Assembly: GCA_021371955.1 (NCBI GenBank)
Contig: JAJFVD010000003.1
Coordinates: 62,001-126,000 of the forward strand
Reading direction: 5' to 3'
DNA from: Bacteroidales bacterium
Lineage (GTDB): Bacteria > Bacteroidota > Bacteroidia > Bacteroidales > UBA932
DNA length: 64,000 nucleotides
Positions within the stretch are counted from its first letter, which is position 1. Every line of letters begins with the position of its first letter. The position numbers and the translations under genes were made by a program. Under the pieces are notes generated by a model. It saw only the letters and a program-made list of their open reading frames with translations. It was not told where the DNA came from and made no database searches. Of this stretch, positions 42,960 through 51,339 are shown piece by piece.

Positions 42960-43718
42960 ATGCTTAAGAAAACCGTTATACTAATATCCCTTGTAATATG
43001 GAGCAGTCTTGCGATTGCACAGGTTAACAGGTTTGAATATAAAGGCAGCAGGGTCCTTATGGACTCAACCTGGAACACACCCGAAGAGCCGGTTGTTAAG
43101 GGGATAATTGCTAAGTACAAACCGGAAATGGACAAAAAGATGCAGGAGGTTATAGGAGTTTCGGTTAAGGAGATGCGTTCTGCAAGACCGGAATCTCTTC
43201 TTTCAAATTTTGCTGCCGATGCAATGGTGGATTTTGCAAGTTCAAGAACATCAAGGAAAGTAGATTTTGCCCTCACAAACTTTGGCGGGATCCGCGCTGC
43301 TCTTCCGGCCGGAAATATAAGACTGTATGATATATATTCTGTTTTCCCTTTTGAAAACTATGTTGTAATCCTGGATCTGAAGGGAAAAACTGTTCGCGCG
43401 CTATTTGAATCTTTCGCCAAAAACAGGGTAGAAGCCCTTTCGGATAATGTAAGACTTGAAATTGACGAAACCGACAGAACCTTAAAATCGGCACTGATAA
43501 ATGGCAAGCCGGTGGATGACAACAAAATCTACAGAATAGTAACTATTGATTTTCTTCTGAGCGGAGGCGATAATGTTGTTGCGCTTAAAGATGCTGTTGC
43601 AATTGAAGAGACAGGCCTTCTCATAAGAGATGCAATTATTGAAAAAATTGCAACCCTTACTGCGAAAGGAGAAAAAATCGGCTCCGTTATAAGCGGAAGA
43701 GTGAAATATTCAGATTAA
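42960..43718 (+). CDS. 5'-nucleotidase C-terminal domain protein (separate gene)
   Basis: About 252 residues with a signal peptide (LKKTVILISLVIWSSLAIAQ) and a stand-alone 5_nucleotid_C domain: SARPESLLSNFAADAMVDFA, DFALTNFGGIRA, the F-x-F segment VFPFENYVVILDLKG, and FLLSGGDNVVALKD. This is the nucleoside-binding half of UshA-type enzymes. The frame is open from 42900, but the ATG at 42960 gives the signal peptide and clears the permease gene. The catalytic metallophosphatase half is encoded next, so the pair probably acts as a two-subunit periplasmic nucleotidase. Confidence 0.9.
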   Translation: MLKKTVILISLVIWSSLAIAQVNRFEYKGSRVLMDSTWNTPEEPVVKGIIAKYKPEMDKKMQEVIGVSVKEMRSARPESLLSNFAADAMVDFASSRTSRKVDFALTNFGGIRAALPAGNIRLYDIYSVFPFENYVVILDLKGKTVRALFESFAKNRVEALSDNVRLEIDETDRTLKSALINGKPVDDNKIYRIVTIDFLLSGGDNVVALKDAVAIEETGLLIRDAIIEKIATLTAKGEKIGSVISGRVKYSD

Positions 43719-43732
43719 AAGAGCAAATAATT

Positions 43733-44581
43733 ATGAAAAACAGATATATATCCGGCAAGATTTTGCTTACAATATTGATGCTTGTTCTCTTTTTTCAGTC
43801 TAATGCACAGGATCTGGTAATTCTGCATACAAATGATACTCACAGTAACATAGAGCCGGCTACAAGCGGCAGGAATGCAGGAATGGGCGGTTTCCAGAGG
43901 AGGGCCAACTATATTGCGAAGATGAGAAGCGAGTTTCCAAATATTTTACTTTTGGATGCAGGAGACTATAATCAGGGAACGCCTTATTTTACATTGTTCA
44001 AAGGTGCCGCTGAAATCGAGTTGTATAATGCAATGGGCTACGATGCGGTATGTCTCGGGAACCATGAGTTTGACAATGGACAAAAACAGCTTGCCGACAG
44101 ACTCAAAAAAGCAAATTATCCCACAATATGTGCCAATTATGACTTTTCGGGAACACCACTCAGGAAAATAGTCAAACCGTATGTGATAATCAATAAAAAA
44201 GGCCTGAAAATAGGAATAATAGGCGTTCTTATTGATTTGAAAGGATATGTTTCCGAAAATACAAGAAAAAATCTTGTATACCAGAATCCGATTGGCGTTG
44301 TAAACAAGCTTGCTAAGATGTTAAAAGAGAAAAAAGAGTGCGATGTTGTAATTGTTTTGAGCCACCTTGGATATGACGGAGGAACAATTGAACGGCCTTC
44401 CGATATTGAACTTGCCAAAAACATTACCAATGTAGATATGATAATAGGAGGACACTCGCACACATTCCTTGAGGCCCCTGTTGTCGTGAAGAACTTTGAA
44501 GGCAACGGCGTAATTGTAAATCAGACAGGAGCCGCCGGAGTTTATGTCGGACGAATTGATATTACTCTGAAGAAAAACTAA
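43733..44581 (+). CDS. 5'-nucleotidase metallophosphatase domain protein (separate gene)
   Basis: About 282 residues with a signal peptide ending near SNAQD, then a complete calcineurin-like metallophosphatase domain: VILHTNDTHSNIEP (D-x-H), LLDAGDYNQGTPYF (GD), CLGNHEFDNGQKQL (GNHE), VIVLSHLGYDGG and IIGGHSHTFLEAP (GHSH). All metal-binding blocks are present. In UshA/NadN this domain is N-terminal and fused to the C-terminal domain; here the two genes are separate and in inverted order. They are 14 bases apart and co-transcribed. Confidence 0.92.
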   Translation: MKNRYISGKILLTILMLVLFFQSNAQDLVILHTNDTHSNIEPATSGRNAGMGGFQRRANYIAKMRSEFPNILLLDAGDYNQGTPYFTLFKGAAEIELYNAMGYDAVCLGNHEFDNGQKQLADRLKKANYPTICANYDFSGTPLRKIVKPYVIINKKGLKIGIIGVLIDLKGYVSENTRKNLVYQNPIGVVNKLAKMLKEKKECDVVIVLSHLGYDGGTIERPSDIELAKNITNVDMIIGGHSHTFLEAPVVVKNFEGNGVIVNQTGAAGVYVGRIDITLKKN

Positions 44582-44584
44582 AAC

Positions 44585-45253
44585 TCACCTGACTTTTTCT
44601 ACTATTTTAAAACAATACCGGCATAGTTCGGTGATTTTATTCCATTCCTTTGTTTTAATAACATCTGCCGGGAAAAGGTTAGATCCCATTCCTACACAGG
44701 TTACGCCGGATTTGATCCAGGCACTGAGGTTTTCTTCTGTTGGTTCTACCCCGCCTGTAACCATTATCATGGACCATGGCATAGGAGCAAGAACTGCTTT
44801 AACGAAAGAAGGGCCTCCTACATTTCCTGCAGGAAATATTTTACACAGGTCACACCCATATTCCTGCGCAACCCCAATTTCGGTCACTGTTCCGCAGCCG
44901 GGAGAATAGGGGATAAGCCGTCTGTTGCATAACTTAGCAACATCAGGATTAAATAATGGTCCAACGACGAAATTGGCTCCAAGCTGAATAAATAAGGCTG
45001 CTGTTGGAGCATCTACAATTGAACCGATTCCAATAATCATTTCCGTGCACTCTTTTTGAGCAAATTTAACAAGCTCAGCAAATACATCCTGTGCAAAATC
45101 ACCTCTGTTGGTAAATTCAAAAGCTCTGATTCCTCCTTTATAACAAGCCATAAGAACCTCTTTTGCCGTCTCTGCGTCACGATGGTAAAATACTGGAACT
45201 ATACCCGTATTTTTGATAGCGGTTAATGTCTGAATTTTTGTAAACCTTGCCAT
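44585..45253 (-). CDS. eda: 2-keto-3-deoxy-6-phosphogluconate (KDPG) aldolase
   Basis: Class I aldolase that splits KDPG into pyruvate and glyceraldehyde-3-phosphate, the last step of alginate catabolism. The 222 residues carry the catalytic Glu in GGIRAFEFTNRG (about 35-46), the phosphate site, and the Schiff-base lysine in CKIFPAGNVGGP (about 131-142). It is the last gene of the minus-strand unit esterase-transporter-kdgK-eda, 5 bases after kdgK. Confidence 0.94.
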   Translation of the reverse strand: MARFTKIQTLTAIKNTGIVPVFYHRDAETAKEVLMACYKGGIRAFEFTNRGDFAQDVFAELVKFAQKECTEMIIGIGSIVDAPTAALFIQLGANFVVGPLFNPDVAKLCNRRLIPYSPGCGTVTEIGVAQEYGCDLCKIFPAGNVGGPSFVKAVLAPMPWSMIMVTGGVEPTEENLSAWIKSGVTCVGMGSNLFPADVIKTKEWNKITELCRYCFKIVEKVR

Positions 45254-45258
45254 AATAA

Positions 45259-46299
45259 TTATCTTATAACTCTGCCGGAGCTATCTCCTTTCATTAAATT
45301 TTCTACTTCTGCAACAGTAACCAGATTAAAGTCCCCATAAATTGTATGCTTAAGGCAGGATGCAGCAACAGCAAACTCAAGAGCCTTCAGGTCATTTTCA
45401 TTATATGTTAATAATCCATAAATCAGTCCTCCCATAAAAGAATCACCACCACCAACTCTGTCGACAATGTGGGTGATATCATAAGATTTGGATTCATAAA
45501 GTTTCTTTCCGTCAAATAATACTCCGGCCCATGTATTGTGGTTTGCATTTATTGAACCCCTGAGTGTAATGATTACTTTTTTAGCCCGCGAAAATTTTTC
45601 CATCATTTGTTCGCAAACAGACCGGAAAGCAGCAGATTCAATATGTCCACCTGTAGTGCTGGCATCAAATCCTTTCGGTTTTATGCCAAAGACCTTTTCG
45701 GCATCCTCTTCGTTCCCTAAAATAATATCGCAACCCTCTACAAGAGCAGGCATTACTTCAGCAGGAGTTTTTCCGTATTTCCACAGATTCTTCCGATAAT
45801 TCAGATCGCAGGAAACAGTAATACCCAATTTGTTTGCAGCATTAATCGCTTTTAAACATGCATCGGCTGCAGCCTGTGAAAGTGCAGGTGTTATACCGGT
45901 CCAGTGGAACCAGTCTGCTCCCTCTAAAATTTTTCCCCAGTCAATAGAATCAGGGTCAATTGTGCTGATAGAAGAATGGGCTCTGTCATAAATTACTTTG
46001 GATGGTCGTGCAACAGCTCCTGATTCTAGAAAATAGATACCGAGTCTTTCCCCGCCCCGGATAATGTTTTTGGTTTCTACTCCGTATTTGTTAAGTTCTG
46101 CAATACATGAATCTGCGATTTCATTGTTGGGTAAACGAGTTATAAACTCAGCGTTTATGCCGTAATTTGCAAGAGATACGGCTACATTGGCCTCTCCTCC
46201 GCCAAAGGAAGCATTAAAAGACTTTGCCTGAATAAATCTTTCGAAGCCCGGAGTGGATAGCCGGAGCATTATTTCTCCGAATGTAATTACTTTTTTCAT
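45259..46299 (-). CDS. kdgK: 2-keto-3-deoxygluconate kinase
   Basis: PfkB-family sugar kinase that phosphorylates KDG to KDPG. The 346 residues have the N-terminal GGGEANVAVSLANYG block (about 33-47), SCDLNYRKNLW (about 174), and the anion-hole/catalytic motif VGGGDSFMGGLIYG (about 290), where the catalytic Asp lies in GGGDSF. Substrate choice is taken from the gene neighbourhood with eda directly downstream; fructokinase-type alternatives are less likely. Confidence 0.92.
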   Translation of the reverse strand: MKKVITFGEIMLRLSTPGFERFIQAKSFNASFGGGEANVAVSLANYGINAEFITRLPNNEIADSCIAELNKYGVETKNIIRGGERLGIYFLESGAVARPSKVIYDRAHSSISTIDPDSIDWGKILEGADWFHWTGITPALSQAAADACLKAINAANKLGITVSCDLNYRKNLWKYGKTPAEVMPALVEGCDIILGNEEDAEKVFGIKPKGFDASTTGGHIESAAFRSVCEQMMEKFSRAKKVIITLRGSINANHNTWAGVLFDGKKLYESKSYDITHIVDRVGGGDSFMGGLIYGLLTYNENDLKALEFAVAASCLKHTIYGDFNLVTVAEVENLMKGDSSGRVIR

Positions 46300-46300
46300 T

Positions 46301-47773
46301 CTATTTCTTTTTCACTTCGTCTAAATCTATATTCTGAATTTTGCCGCCTAACAGGAAAACAGACAACAGGGATATTGGAAACAGCATACCTCCTAAAATG
46401 AAGAAAGGAACCCACGATACTGTAGTAATAAATGGAACGGCAAACATTGCAGTTATTGTTCCCAGAACAGCTGAAGCTCCTCCCAGCCCTGCCAGAGAGC
46501 CAACTGTTTTTCCATAGTGGAAATCAGATGCAAGTGTTTGTATGTTAACACAAAAGAACTGATATCCAAACAGAATTATTGCCATCATCAGAACTGCCAT
46601 TGTTGCTGTAGTTGCCATCGTTGCTCCGATAATTCCCGGCATCGCCAGGCACGCCCCTACAACCATTGCAGTTTTGCGGGAAAAATTCTGGCTGTGTCCC
46701 TTCTTTTGCAAAAAACCTGCAAACCAGCCTCCGGCAAATGCACCAAATGCAGCTCCGACATATGGAACCCAGGCACTGAATGCAACTTCTTTAATATCCA
46801 GATTAAATTCTTCAATAAGATAAATCGGGATAAAGGTAACAAACATCCACCAAACAGGATCAAGAAAAAATCTTCCAACGATGAGAGCATAATTTTTTCT
46901 CTTTCCAAGAAGCTCTCCCCAGCTTTTTGCTTTTGCAGGAGCGGCTGTTTGAGCCTCCGGCTGCCCCGAAAGAATATATTCCTTCTCTTTGTCAGTAATC
47001 CATGGATGATCCTTTGGCCCTTTTTTATTTATAATCAGCCATGGAACAACCCACAAGATTGCTAATGAACCAATGGTGACAAATGTAAGTTTCCAACCGA
47101 ATGTCATAAATAAAAATCCAATAACGATAGGTGCTAAAATCGCTCCCACAGAAGTAGAGGCATTGAATAATCCCTGGCCAAATGCTCTTTCTTTTGTAGG
47201 AAACCATTCTGCATTGGATTTTGTCACTCCTGGCCATGGACCTGCTTCTCCAAGACCCAGCATAAACCTGAATCCGGTGAGAGATTTAAATCCTGCGGCT
47301 AAAAACGTTAAAGCATCTGCTGCTCCCCAGATGATGGCAGATACAGCAAAACCTTTTCTGGTGCCGATTTTGTCATATAATCTTCCGGAAAAAATCTGGC
47401 TGATGCCATATGCAATCATAAAGAAAATAGTGATGGTTGCCAATACCTTCTTGGTTTGAATTTTAAATTCTGCTTCAGGCAGGTTTGGATCAACAATTCC
47501 AAGTTCAGCCGCCAGTCCTCCTACTTTAGTGTATTGATAATTATTGTTTTCCAATTTCTTTACTCTGTCTGAAGGAGCAACGATTTGACTTCCGTCATTT
47601 TCTGTAATAATGAAAGTTTTAGTCAATGAGTCTTCTATTACTTTTTCTGCTGAATATTCTATTTTTTTATTTGCAACCCACATATAACTCAGGGTGCCAC
47701 GGTCCAGATAATTAATAATGGATACGAGCATAATCATGCTCAACACTATCCATCTGAGTCCTTTTACTTTCAT
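46301..47773 (-). CDS. MFS transporter, hexuronate (ExuT-like) anion:cation symporter family, with long TM1-TM2 loop
   Basis: A 490-residue inner-membrane transporter of the ACS family (ExuT/GudP/NanT-like), with TM1 (SMIMLVSIINYLDRGTLSYM) and the MFS loop motif GRLYDKIGTRKGF. It probably imports unsaturated or keto-deoxy uronates released in the periplasm. Between TM1 and TM2 is an insertion of about 75 residues (about 32-110, charged and hydrophilic), which makes the protein longer than the usual about 430 and would form a periplasmic mini-domain. The gene lies one base before kdgK. Confidence 0.9.
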   Translation of the reverse strand: MKVKGLRWIVLSMIMLVSIINYLDRGTLSYMWVANKKIEYSAEKVIEDSLTKTFIITENDGSQIVAPSDRVKKLENNNYQYTKVGGLAAELGIVDPNLPEAEFKIQTKKVLATITIFFMIAYGISQIFSGRLYDKIGTRKGFAVSAIIWGAADALTFLAAGFKSLTGFRFMLGLGEAGPWPGVTKSNAEWFPTKERAFGQGLFNASTSVGAILAPIVIGFLFMTFGWKLTFVTIGSLAILWVVPWLIINKKGPKDHPWITDKEKEYILSGQPEAQTAAPAKAKSWGELLGKRKNYALIVGRFFLDPVWWMFVTFIPIYLIEEFNLDIKEVAFSAWVPYVGAAFGAFAGGWFAGFLQKKGHSQNFSRKTAMVVGACLAMPGIIGATMATTATMAVLMMAIILFGYQFFCVNIQTLASDFHYGKTVGSLAGLGGASAVLGTITAMFAVPFITTVSWVPFFILGGMLFPISLLSVFLLGGKIQNIDLDEVKKK

Positions 47774-47797
47774 TGATTATAATCTATTTTATTATTA

Positions 47798-48784
47798 CTA
47801 TTTCAGGTTTTTCACTATAAAATTGTAGGATTCAAAGAATAATTTTTCCTTTAAATCGGACTTGGTTGATGAAAGGTTGTGGTCATAATTCGGATAAATA
47901 TCAAGTTTAAGTATTTTTACTTTATTTCTTTTAAGTTTATCTGCAAATTCCTGACTTTGCTCCCATTCAACAGTAATGTCTCCTGTGCCGTGAATTAAAT
48001 ATACAGCCGGATGATTATTTTCTTTTATAAGATTCAAAGCCGATGCTTGTGCAATCGTGATTGAGTCTTTATTGTTAAAGTATGCCAACCGTTGCGGCTG
48101 GGTAGCTTTTGCACTGATTTTTGCACTCTGAAGATTATATATTCCCGAGACTCCAATTAAAACTTTTGTTCCGGGAATTGACATTGCAGCAACTGCAGAT
48201 AAATGTCCACCGGCAGAGCCACCCATAAAGCCAAAAACTTTCGGGTTTATATTTAACTCTTTCGCATTATCCTGAACCCACTTAACGGCATCCTTAACAT
48301 CCTGAATTGTAACTAAAATGGTAGCACCCGGTTTATCAGCTAAAGTATAGCTTATCCTGACCCCTGTTATTCCTCCCTTTTTCGCACAATATTGAGAAAG
48401 ATCTTTGTTTGCACTAAAATCTCCTCTTGCCCAGCCACCTCCGTGGATATAAACCATAAAAGGAGAAGGCCTGACTGACTCTGCAAAATCTACTGCAAGT
48501 TTCAGATCATATGTGGGATATGATTTGTATACATACTCTTTTGTAACAACTCCTTTATAATCCGAGTCTGAAATTTTTGATTGCTTATATGTATAAGGAA
48601 TAAGCAAATCATGAATATTATCCAGGTTTACAATTTTGGAATATTGCTCTCGGTTTATCAGGGAGAAACTTCCATCCGGCTCTTTGGATAATTTCATTGA
48701 ATATTTGTTTGTATACTCTTCCTGAGCATTAAGAAATGATGTAAAAAGCAGGGAGAATGCAATTATCAGCGTAAGTTTCTTCAT
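47798..48784 (-). CDS. Secreted alpha/beta-hydrolase (esterase/lipase-like) of the alginate locus
   Basis: About 328 residues with a signal peptide (KKLTLIIAFSLLFTSFLNAQ), an oxyanion HGGGWARGD motif (about 115), the nucleophile elbow GFMGGSAGGHL, a catalytic Asp candidate in HGTGDITVEW and His in YDHNLSS. These fit hormone-sensitive-lipase-like or BD-FAE carbohydrate esterases. The frame is open to 48826, but the ATG at 48782-48784 gives the signal. As first gene of a uronate operon it may remove acetyl groups from bacterial alginate or another acylated polyuronate; this is inference. Confidence 0.85.
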   Translation of the reverse strand: MKKLTLIIAFSLLFTSFLNAQEEYTNKYSMKLSKEPDGSFSLINREQYSKIVNLDNIHDLLIPYTYKQSKISDSDYKGVVTKEYVYKSYPTYDLKLAVDFAESVRPSPFMVYIHGGGWARGDFSANKDLSQYCAKKGGITGVRISYTLADKPGATILVTIQDVKDAVKWVQDNAKELNINPKVFGFMGGSAGGHLSAVAAMSIPGTKVLIGVSGIYNLQSAKISAKATQPQRLAYFNNKDSITIAQASALNLIKENNHPAVYLIHGTGDITVEWEQSQEFADKLKRNKVKILKLDIYPNYDHNLSSTKSDLKEKLFFESYNFIVKNLK

Positions 48785-48803
48785 GTGGTTTTGAATATTT
48801 AAC

Positions 48804-48813
48804 TGGTCGACCA
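48804..48813. promoter_or_regulatory. Probable GntR operator, minus unit
   Basis: Palindrome TGGTCGACCA in the leader of the esterase operon, 12 bases downstream of its -7 element. It shares the core of the 20-bp palindrome at 49642-49661, and a GntR/FadR regulator gene lies between the two sites. Confidence 0.75.
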
Positions 48814-48825
48814 ATATTGTTTTCA

Positions 48826-48833
48826 CAAACTTA
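48826..48833 (-). promoter_or_regulatory. Predicted -7 element of the esterase-transporter-kdgK-eda unit
   Basis: TAAGTTTG on the minus strand, an exact TAnnTTTG match. TTTC lies 20 bases upstream as a weak -33 element. The operator sits just downstream, where a repressor would block clearance. Confidence 0.5.
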
Positions 48834-48879
48834 CAATTTTTTTTATATATTGCGAAAAATTCTAACTTTTTAGAAAGAA

Positions 48880-49578
48880 ATGTTAAGCAAATTCAATAAT
48901 AAAGAAAACGCTACCGTTAAGGTGCTTCAATACATATATGATCTTATAAATGAAGGTAAACTCAAGCCCAGAAGCAAATTGCCTTCAGAAAGAAAAATGG
49001 CGGAAGAGCTTTCGGTAGGTCGTACACATGTACGAAACGCTTTCGCAGAATTGGAATTCTACGGAATTGTAAAGACATATCCACAGAGCGGTTCCGTAAT
49101 AGCTGCAATTCATCATAATGCGCTTCAGGGGTTAATCTCCGACATTATGTCTATTGAAAATTACGACTTCTTCTCGCTGGTGGAAACGAGATTAATCTTA
49201 GAAATGGAGGCTGCAAGACTTGCCTGTGAGAGAGCGGACGAAAAAGATATTGAAGCGCTTAAACTTGCCCATAAGGATTACTTAGATAATTTCAATACCC
49301 CAAGGCGTGTTGAAAAAGACATGATTTTTCACAGAGCTATTGCACAAGCCTCTAAAAATGACGTTATTAAATCTATGCTTCTGATTATTACCCCGGATAT
49401 TCTCTCTCTTTACAAGTCAAAGGATTTTTGCTCAACTCCCCTTCCTTCAGATAAAAACGAGCACCAGATAATAATCGATGCCATCGAAGCACGAACTGCA
49501 TCAAAGGCGGTTTCGGCGATGAGACTTCACCTTGACAGATTGTATACTTTCGCGAAAAAATCAAAACTAGAGTCTTAG
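48880..49578 (+). CDS. GntR-family transcriptional regulator, FadR/FCD type
   Basis: A 232-residue regulator with an N-terminal winged helix-turn-helix (about 10-75: LKPRSKLPSERKMAEELSVG, then GRTHVRNAFAELEFYGIV) and an all-helical FCD ligand domain. FCD metal/ligand residues are visible: D and H in DMIFHRAIAQAS, H in EHQIIIDAIEA and H in MRLHLDRLY. Regulators of this class often sense KDG or related uronate intermediates and repress without ligand. Flanking palindromes at 48804 and 49642 are its likely operators, so it should control both units of the locus. No SusR-like or hybrid two-component regulator is in the locus. Confidence 0.92.
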   Translation: MLSKFNNKENATVKVLQYIYDLINEGKLKPRSKLPSERKMAEELSVGRTHVRNAFAELEFYGIVKTYPQSGSVIAAIHHNALQGLISDIMSIENYDFFSLVETRLILEMEAARLACERADEKDIEALKLAHKDYLDNFNTPRRVEKDMIFHRAIAQASKNDVIKSMLLIITPDILSLYKSKDFCSTPLPSDKNEHQIIIDAIEARTASKAVSAMRLHLDRLYTFAKKSKLES

Positions 49579-49641
49579 TTTTACCCTCTGCAAATATTTT
49601 TTAGAAATTTCTTTTTTTTAAAAATATTATTAACTTGCGCT

Positions 49642-49661
49642 TAAATTGGTCGACCAATTTA
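49642..49661. promoter_or_regulatory. Probable GntR operator, plus unit (20-bp perfect palindrome)
   Basis: TAAATTGGTCGACCAATTTA is a perfect 20-bp palindrome in the 124-base spacer between the regulator gene and kduI. A weak -7-like TAACTTG (49631-49637) lies 9 bases before the TGGTCGACCA core, similar to the arrangement in the minus unit. The rest of the spacer is A/T-rich, with AATATTTG at 49691-49698 as another promoter candidate almost at the kduI ATG. Confidence 0.8.
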
Positions 49662-49702
49662 GCGTGGGTTAGAGATTATTTAAAAAATAAAATATTTGCA
49701 CC

Positions 49703-50545
49703 ATGAAATCGAAATGCGAAGTGAGATATGCATCACATCCAAATGACACCAAAAATTACGACACAAAAGCAATCAGGGATAATTTTCTGATTGATAAACT
49801 ATTTTCAAACGACGAAGTTAACATGGTTTATTCCATGGTAGACAGAATGGTTGCAGGCGGAGCAATGCCGGTAAGTGAAGAATTGGAATTGAAATCAGAA
49901 CCGATATTTAAAGCCGATTATTTTACAACCAGAAGAGAACTCGGAATTGTAAATGTAGGCGGGGAAGGTACAGTAAATGTGGGAGATATCGAATACCATA
50001 TTAACTATAAAGAAGCATTATATATAGGGAAAGGCGACAAAAAAATAGTTTTTAGAAGCTTGGATCCCTCTTCGCCTTCTAAATTTTATTTTAATTCTGT
50101 TCCGGCACATAAAAGCTATCCCGACAAGTTGATAACCAGAAAAGATGCAATTGTAATAGAACTCGGCAAACAGGAAGAGTGCAACAGACGAATATTAAAC
50201 AAACTTATAGTTTCCGAAACAGTACAAACCTGCCAGTTGCAGCTTGGAATGACAGAATTGCTTTCCGGCAGTGTATGGAATACAATGCCGGCTCACACTC
50301 ATGAAAGAAGAATGGAAGTTTATTTCTATTTCGAAGTTCCCCAAGGTCAGGCTGTTTGCCATTTTATGGGACAACCAAACGAAACAAGACATATCTGGCT
50401 ATCAAACGAACAGGCAGTTGTTTCACCTGTGTGGAGTATACATAGTGCCTGCGCAACCAGCAATTATACATTTATATGGGGTATGGGAGGAGAAAACTCG
50501 GACTATACAGATATGCAACCGGCTCCTACATCAGAATTAAAATAA
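49703..50545 (+). CDS. kduI: 5-dehydro-4-deoxy-D-glucuronate isomerase KduI
   Basis: Cupin-fold zinc isomerase converting 5-keto-4-deoxyuronate to 3-deoxy-D-glycero-2,5-hexodiulosonate. The 280 residues match the full family length and contain the zinc-site block AHTHERRMEVYFYFE (about 198-212), VCHFMGQPNETRHIW and SPVWSIHSACATSNYTFIWG (about 241-260), ending in the usual GMGGEN. It is the first gene of the plus-strand polyuronate operon, 10 bases before kduD. Confidence 0.96.
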   Translation: MKSKCEVRYASHPNDTKNYDTKAIRDNFLIDKLFSNDEVNMVYSMVDRMVAGGAMPVSEELELKSEPIFKADYFTTRRELGIVNVGGEGTVNVGDIEYHINYKEALYIGKGDKKIVFRSLDPSSPSKFYFNSVPAHKSYPDKLITRKDAIVIELGKQEECNRRILNKLIVSETVQTCQLQLGMTELLSGSVWNTMPAHTHERRMEVYFYFEVPQGQAVCHFMGQPNETRHIWLSNEQAVVSPVWSIHSACATSNYTFIWGMGGENSDYTDMQPAPTSELK

Positions 50546-50555
50546 AAAGAGACAG

Positions 50556-51335
50556 ATGAAAGATATGTTTTCTTTAAGAGGTAAGATTGCTCTTGTCACA
50601 GGTGCTTCATACGGCATTGGATTTGGAATCGCCGTTGCACTTGCAAAGGCAGGCGCAACAATCGTGTTCAACGATCTCAAACAAGACAAGGTTGACTCAG
50701 GAAAAGATGAATATAAAAAGCTTGGTATTGATGCCAGAGGCTATGTTTTTGATGTTACAGATGAAGAGAAGGTTGTAAGTGCTGTATCACAAATAGAAAA
50801 AGAAGTTGGAATCATTGACATTCTGGTAAATAATGCGGGAATTATTAAAAGGATTCCGATGCACGAGATGTCTGCCGCCGATTTTCGTCAGGTTGTGGAT
50901 ATTGATTTGAATGCTCCGTTTATTATGGCTAAAGCCGTAATACCGTCAATGATTAAAAAAGGGGGAGGAAAGATAATTAACATCTGCTCCATGATGAGCG
51001 AACTGGGAAGAGAGACCGTGAGTGCATATGCCGCTGCAAAGGGAGGACTGAAAATGCTCACGAAGAACATAGCTTCGGAATATGGGCAGTATAATATTCA
51101 ATGCAACGGTCTGGGTCCCGGCTATATCGCAACTCCTCAGACAGCTCCGCTCAGAACTGATGGGCACCCGTTTAACTCATTTATAATTGCTAAAACACCG
51201 GCAGCAAGATGGGGTACTCCGGAAGATTTACAAGGGCCGGCGGTATTTCTGGCGTCAGGTGCGTCTGATTTTGTGAACGGACATATTTTATATGTAGATG
51301 GTGGAATTTTAGCTTATATCGGAAAACAACCATAA
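50556..51335 (+). CDS. kduD: 2-dehydro-3-deoxy-D-gluconate 5-dehydrogenase KduD (SDR)
   Basis: Classical short-chain dehydrogenase that reduces 3-deoxy-hexodiulosonate to KDG. The 259 residues have the NAD(P) motif TGASYGIGFGIA (about 15-26), NNAGI, catalytic Ser in ICSMMSE, YAAAK (YxxxK) and a C-terminal YVDGG motif. Pairing with kduI makes KduD more likely than gluconate 5-dehydrogenase, which is closely related. Confidence 0.9.
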   Translation: MKDMFSLRGKIALVTGASYGIGFGIAVALAKAGATIVFNDLKQDKVDSGKDEYKKLGIDARGYVFDVTDEEKVVSAVSQIEKEVGIIDILVNNAGIIKRIPMHEMSAADFRQVVDIDLNAPFIMAKAVIPSMIKKGGGKIINICSMMSELGRETVSAYAAAKGGLKMLTKNIASEYGQYNIQCNGLGPGYIATPQTAPLRTDGHPFNSFIIAKTPAARWGTPEDLQGPAVFLASGASDFVNGHILYVDGGILAYIGKQP

Positions 51336-51339
51336 GAGT

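Noticed and set aside
42960..44581. A single 5'-nucleotidase broken by frameshift
   Set aside because: The domains are in inverted order and each has its own signal peptide, so they are two genes.
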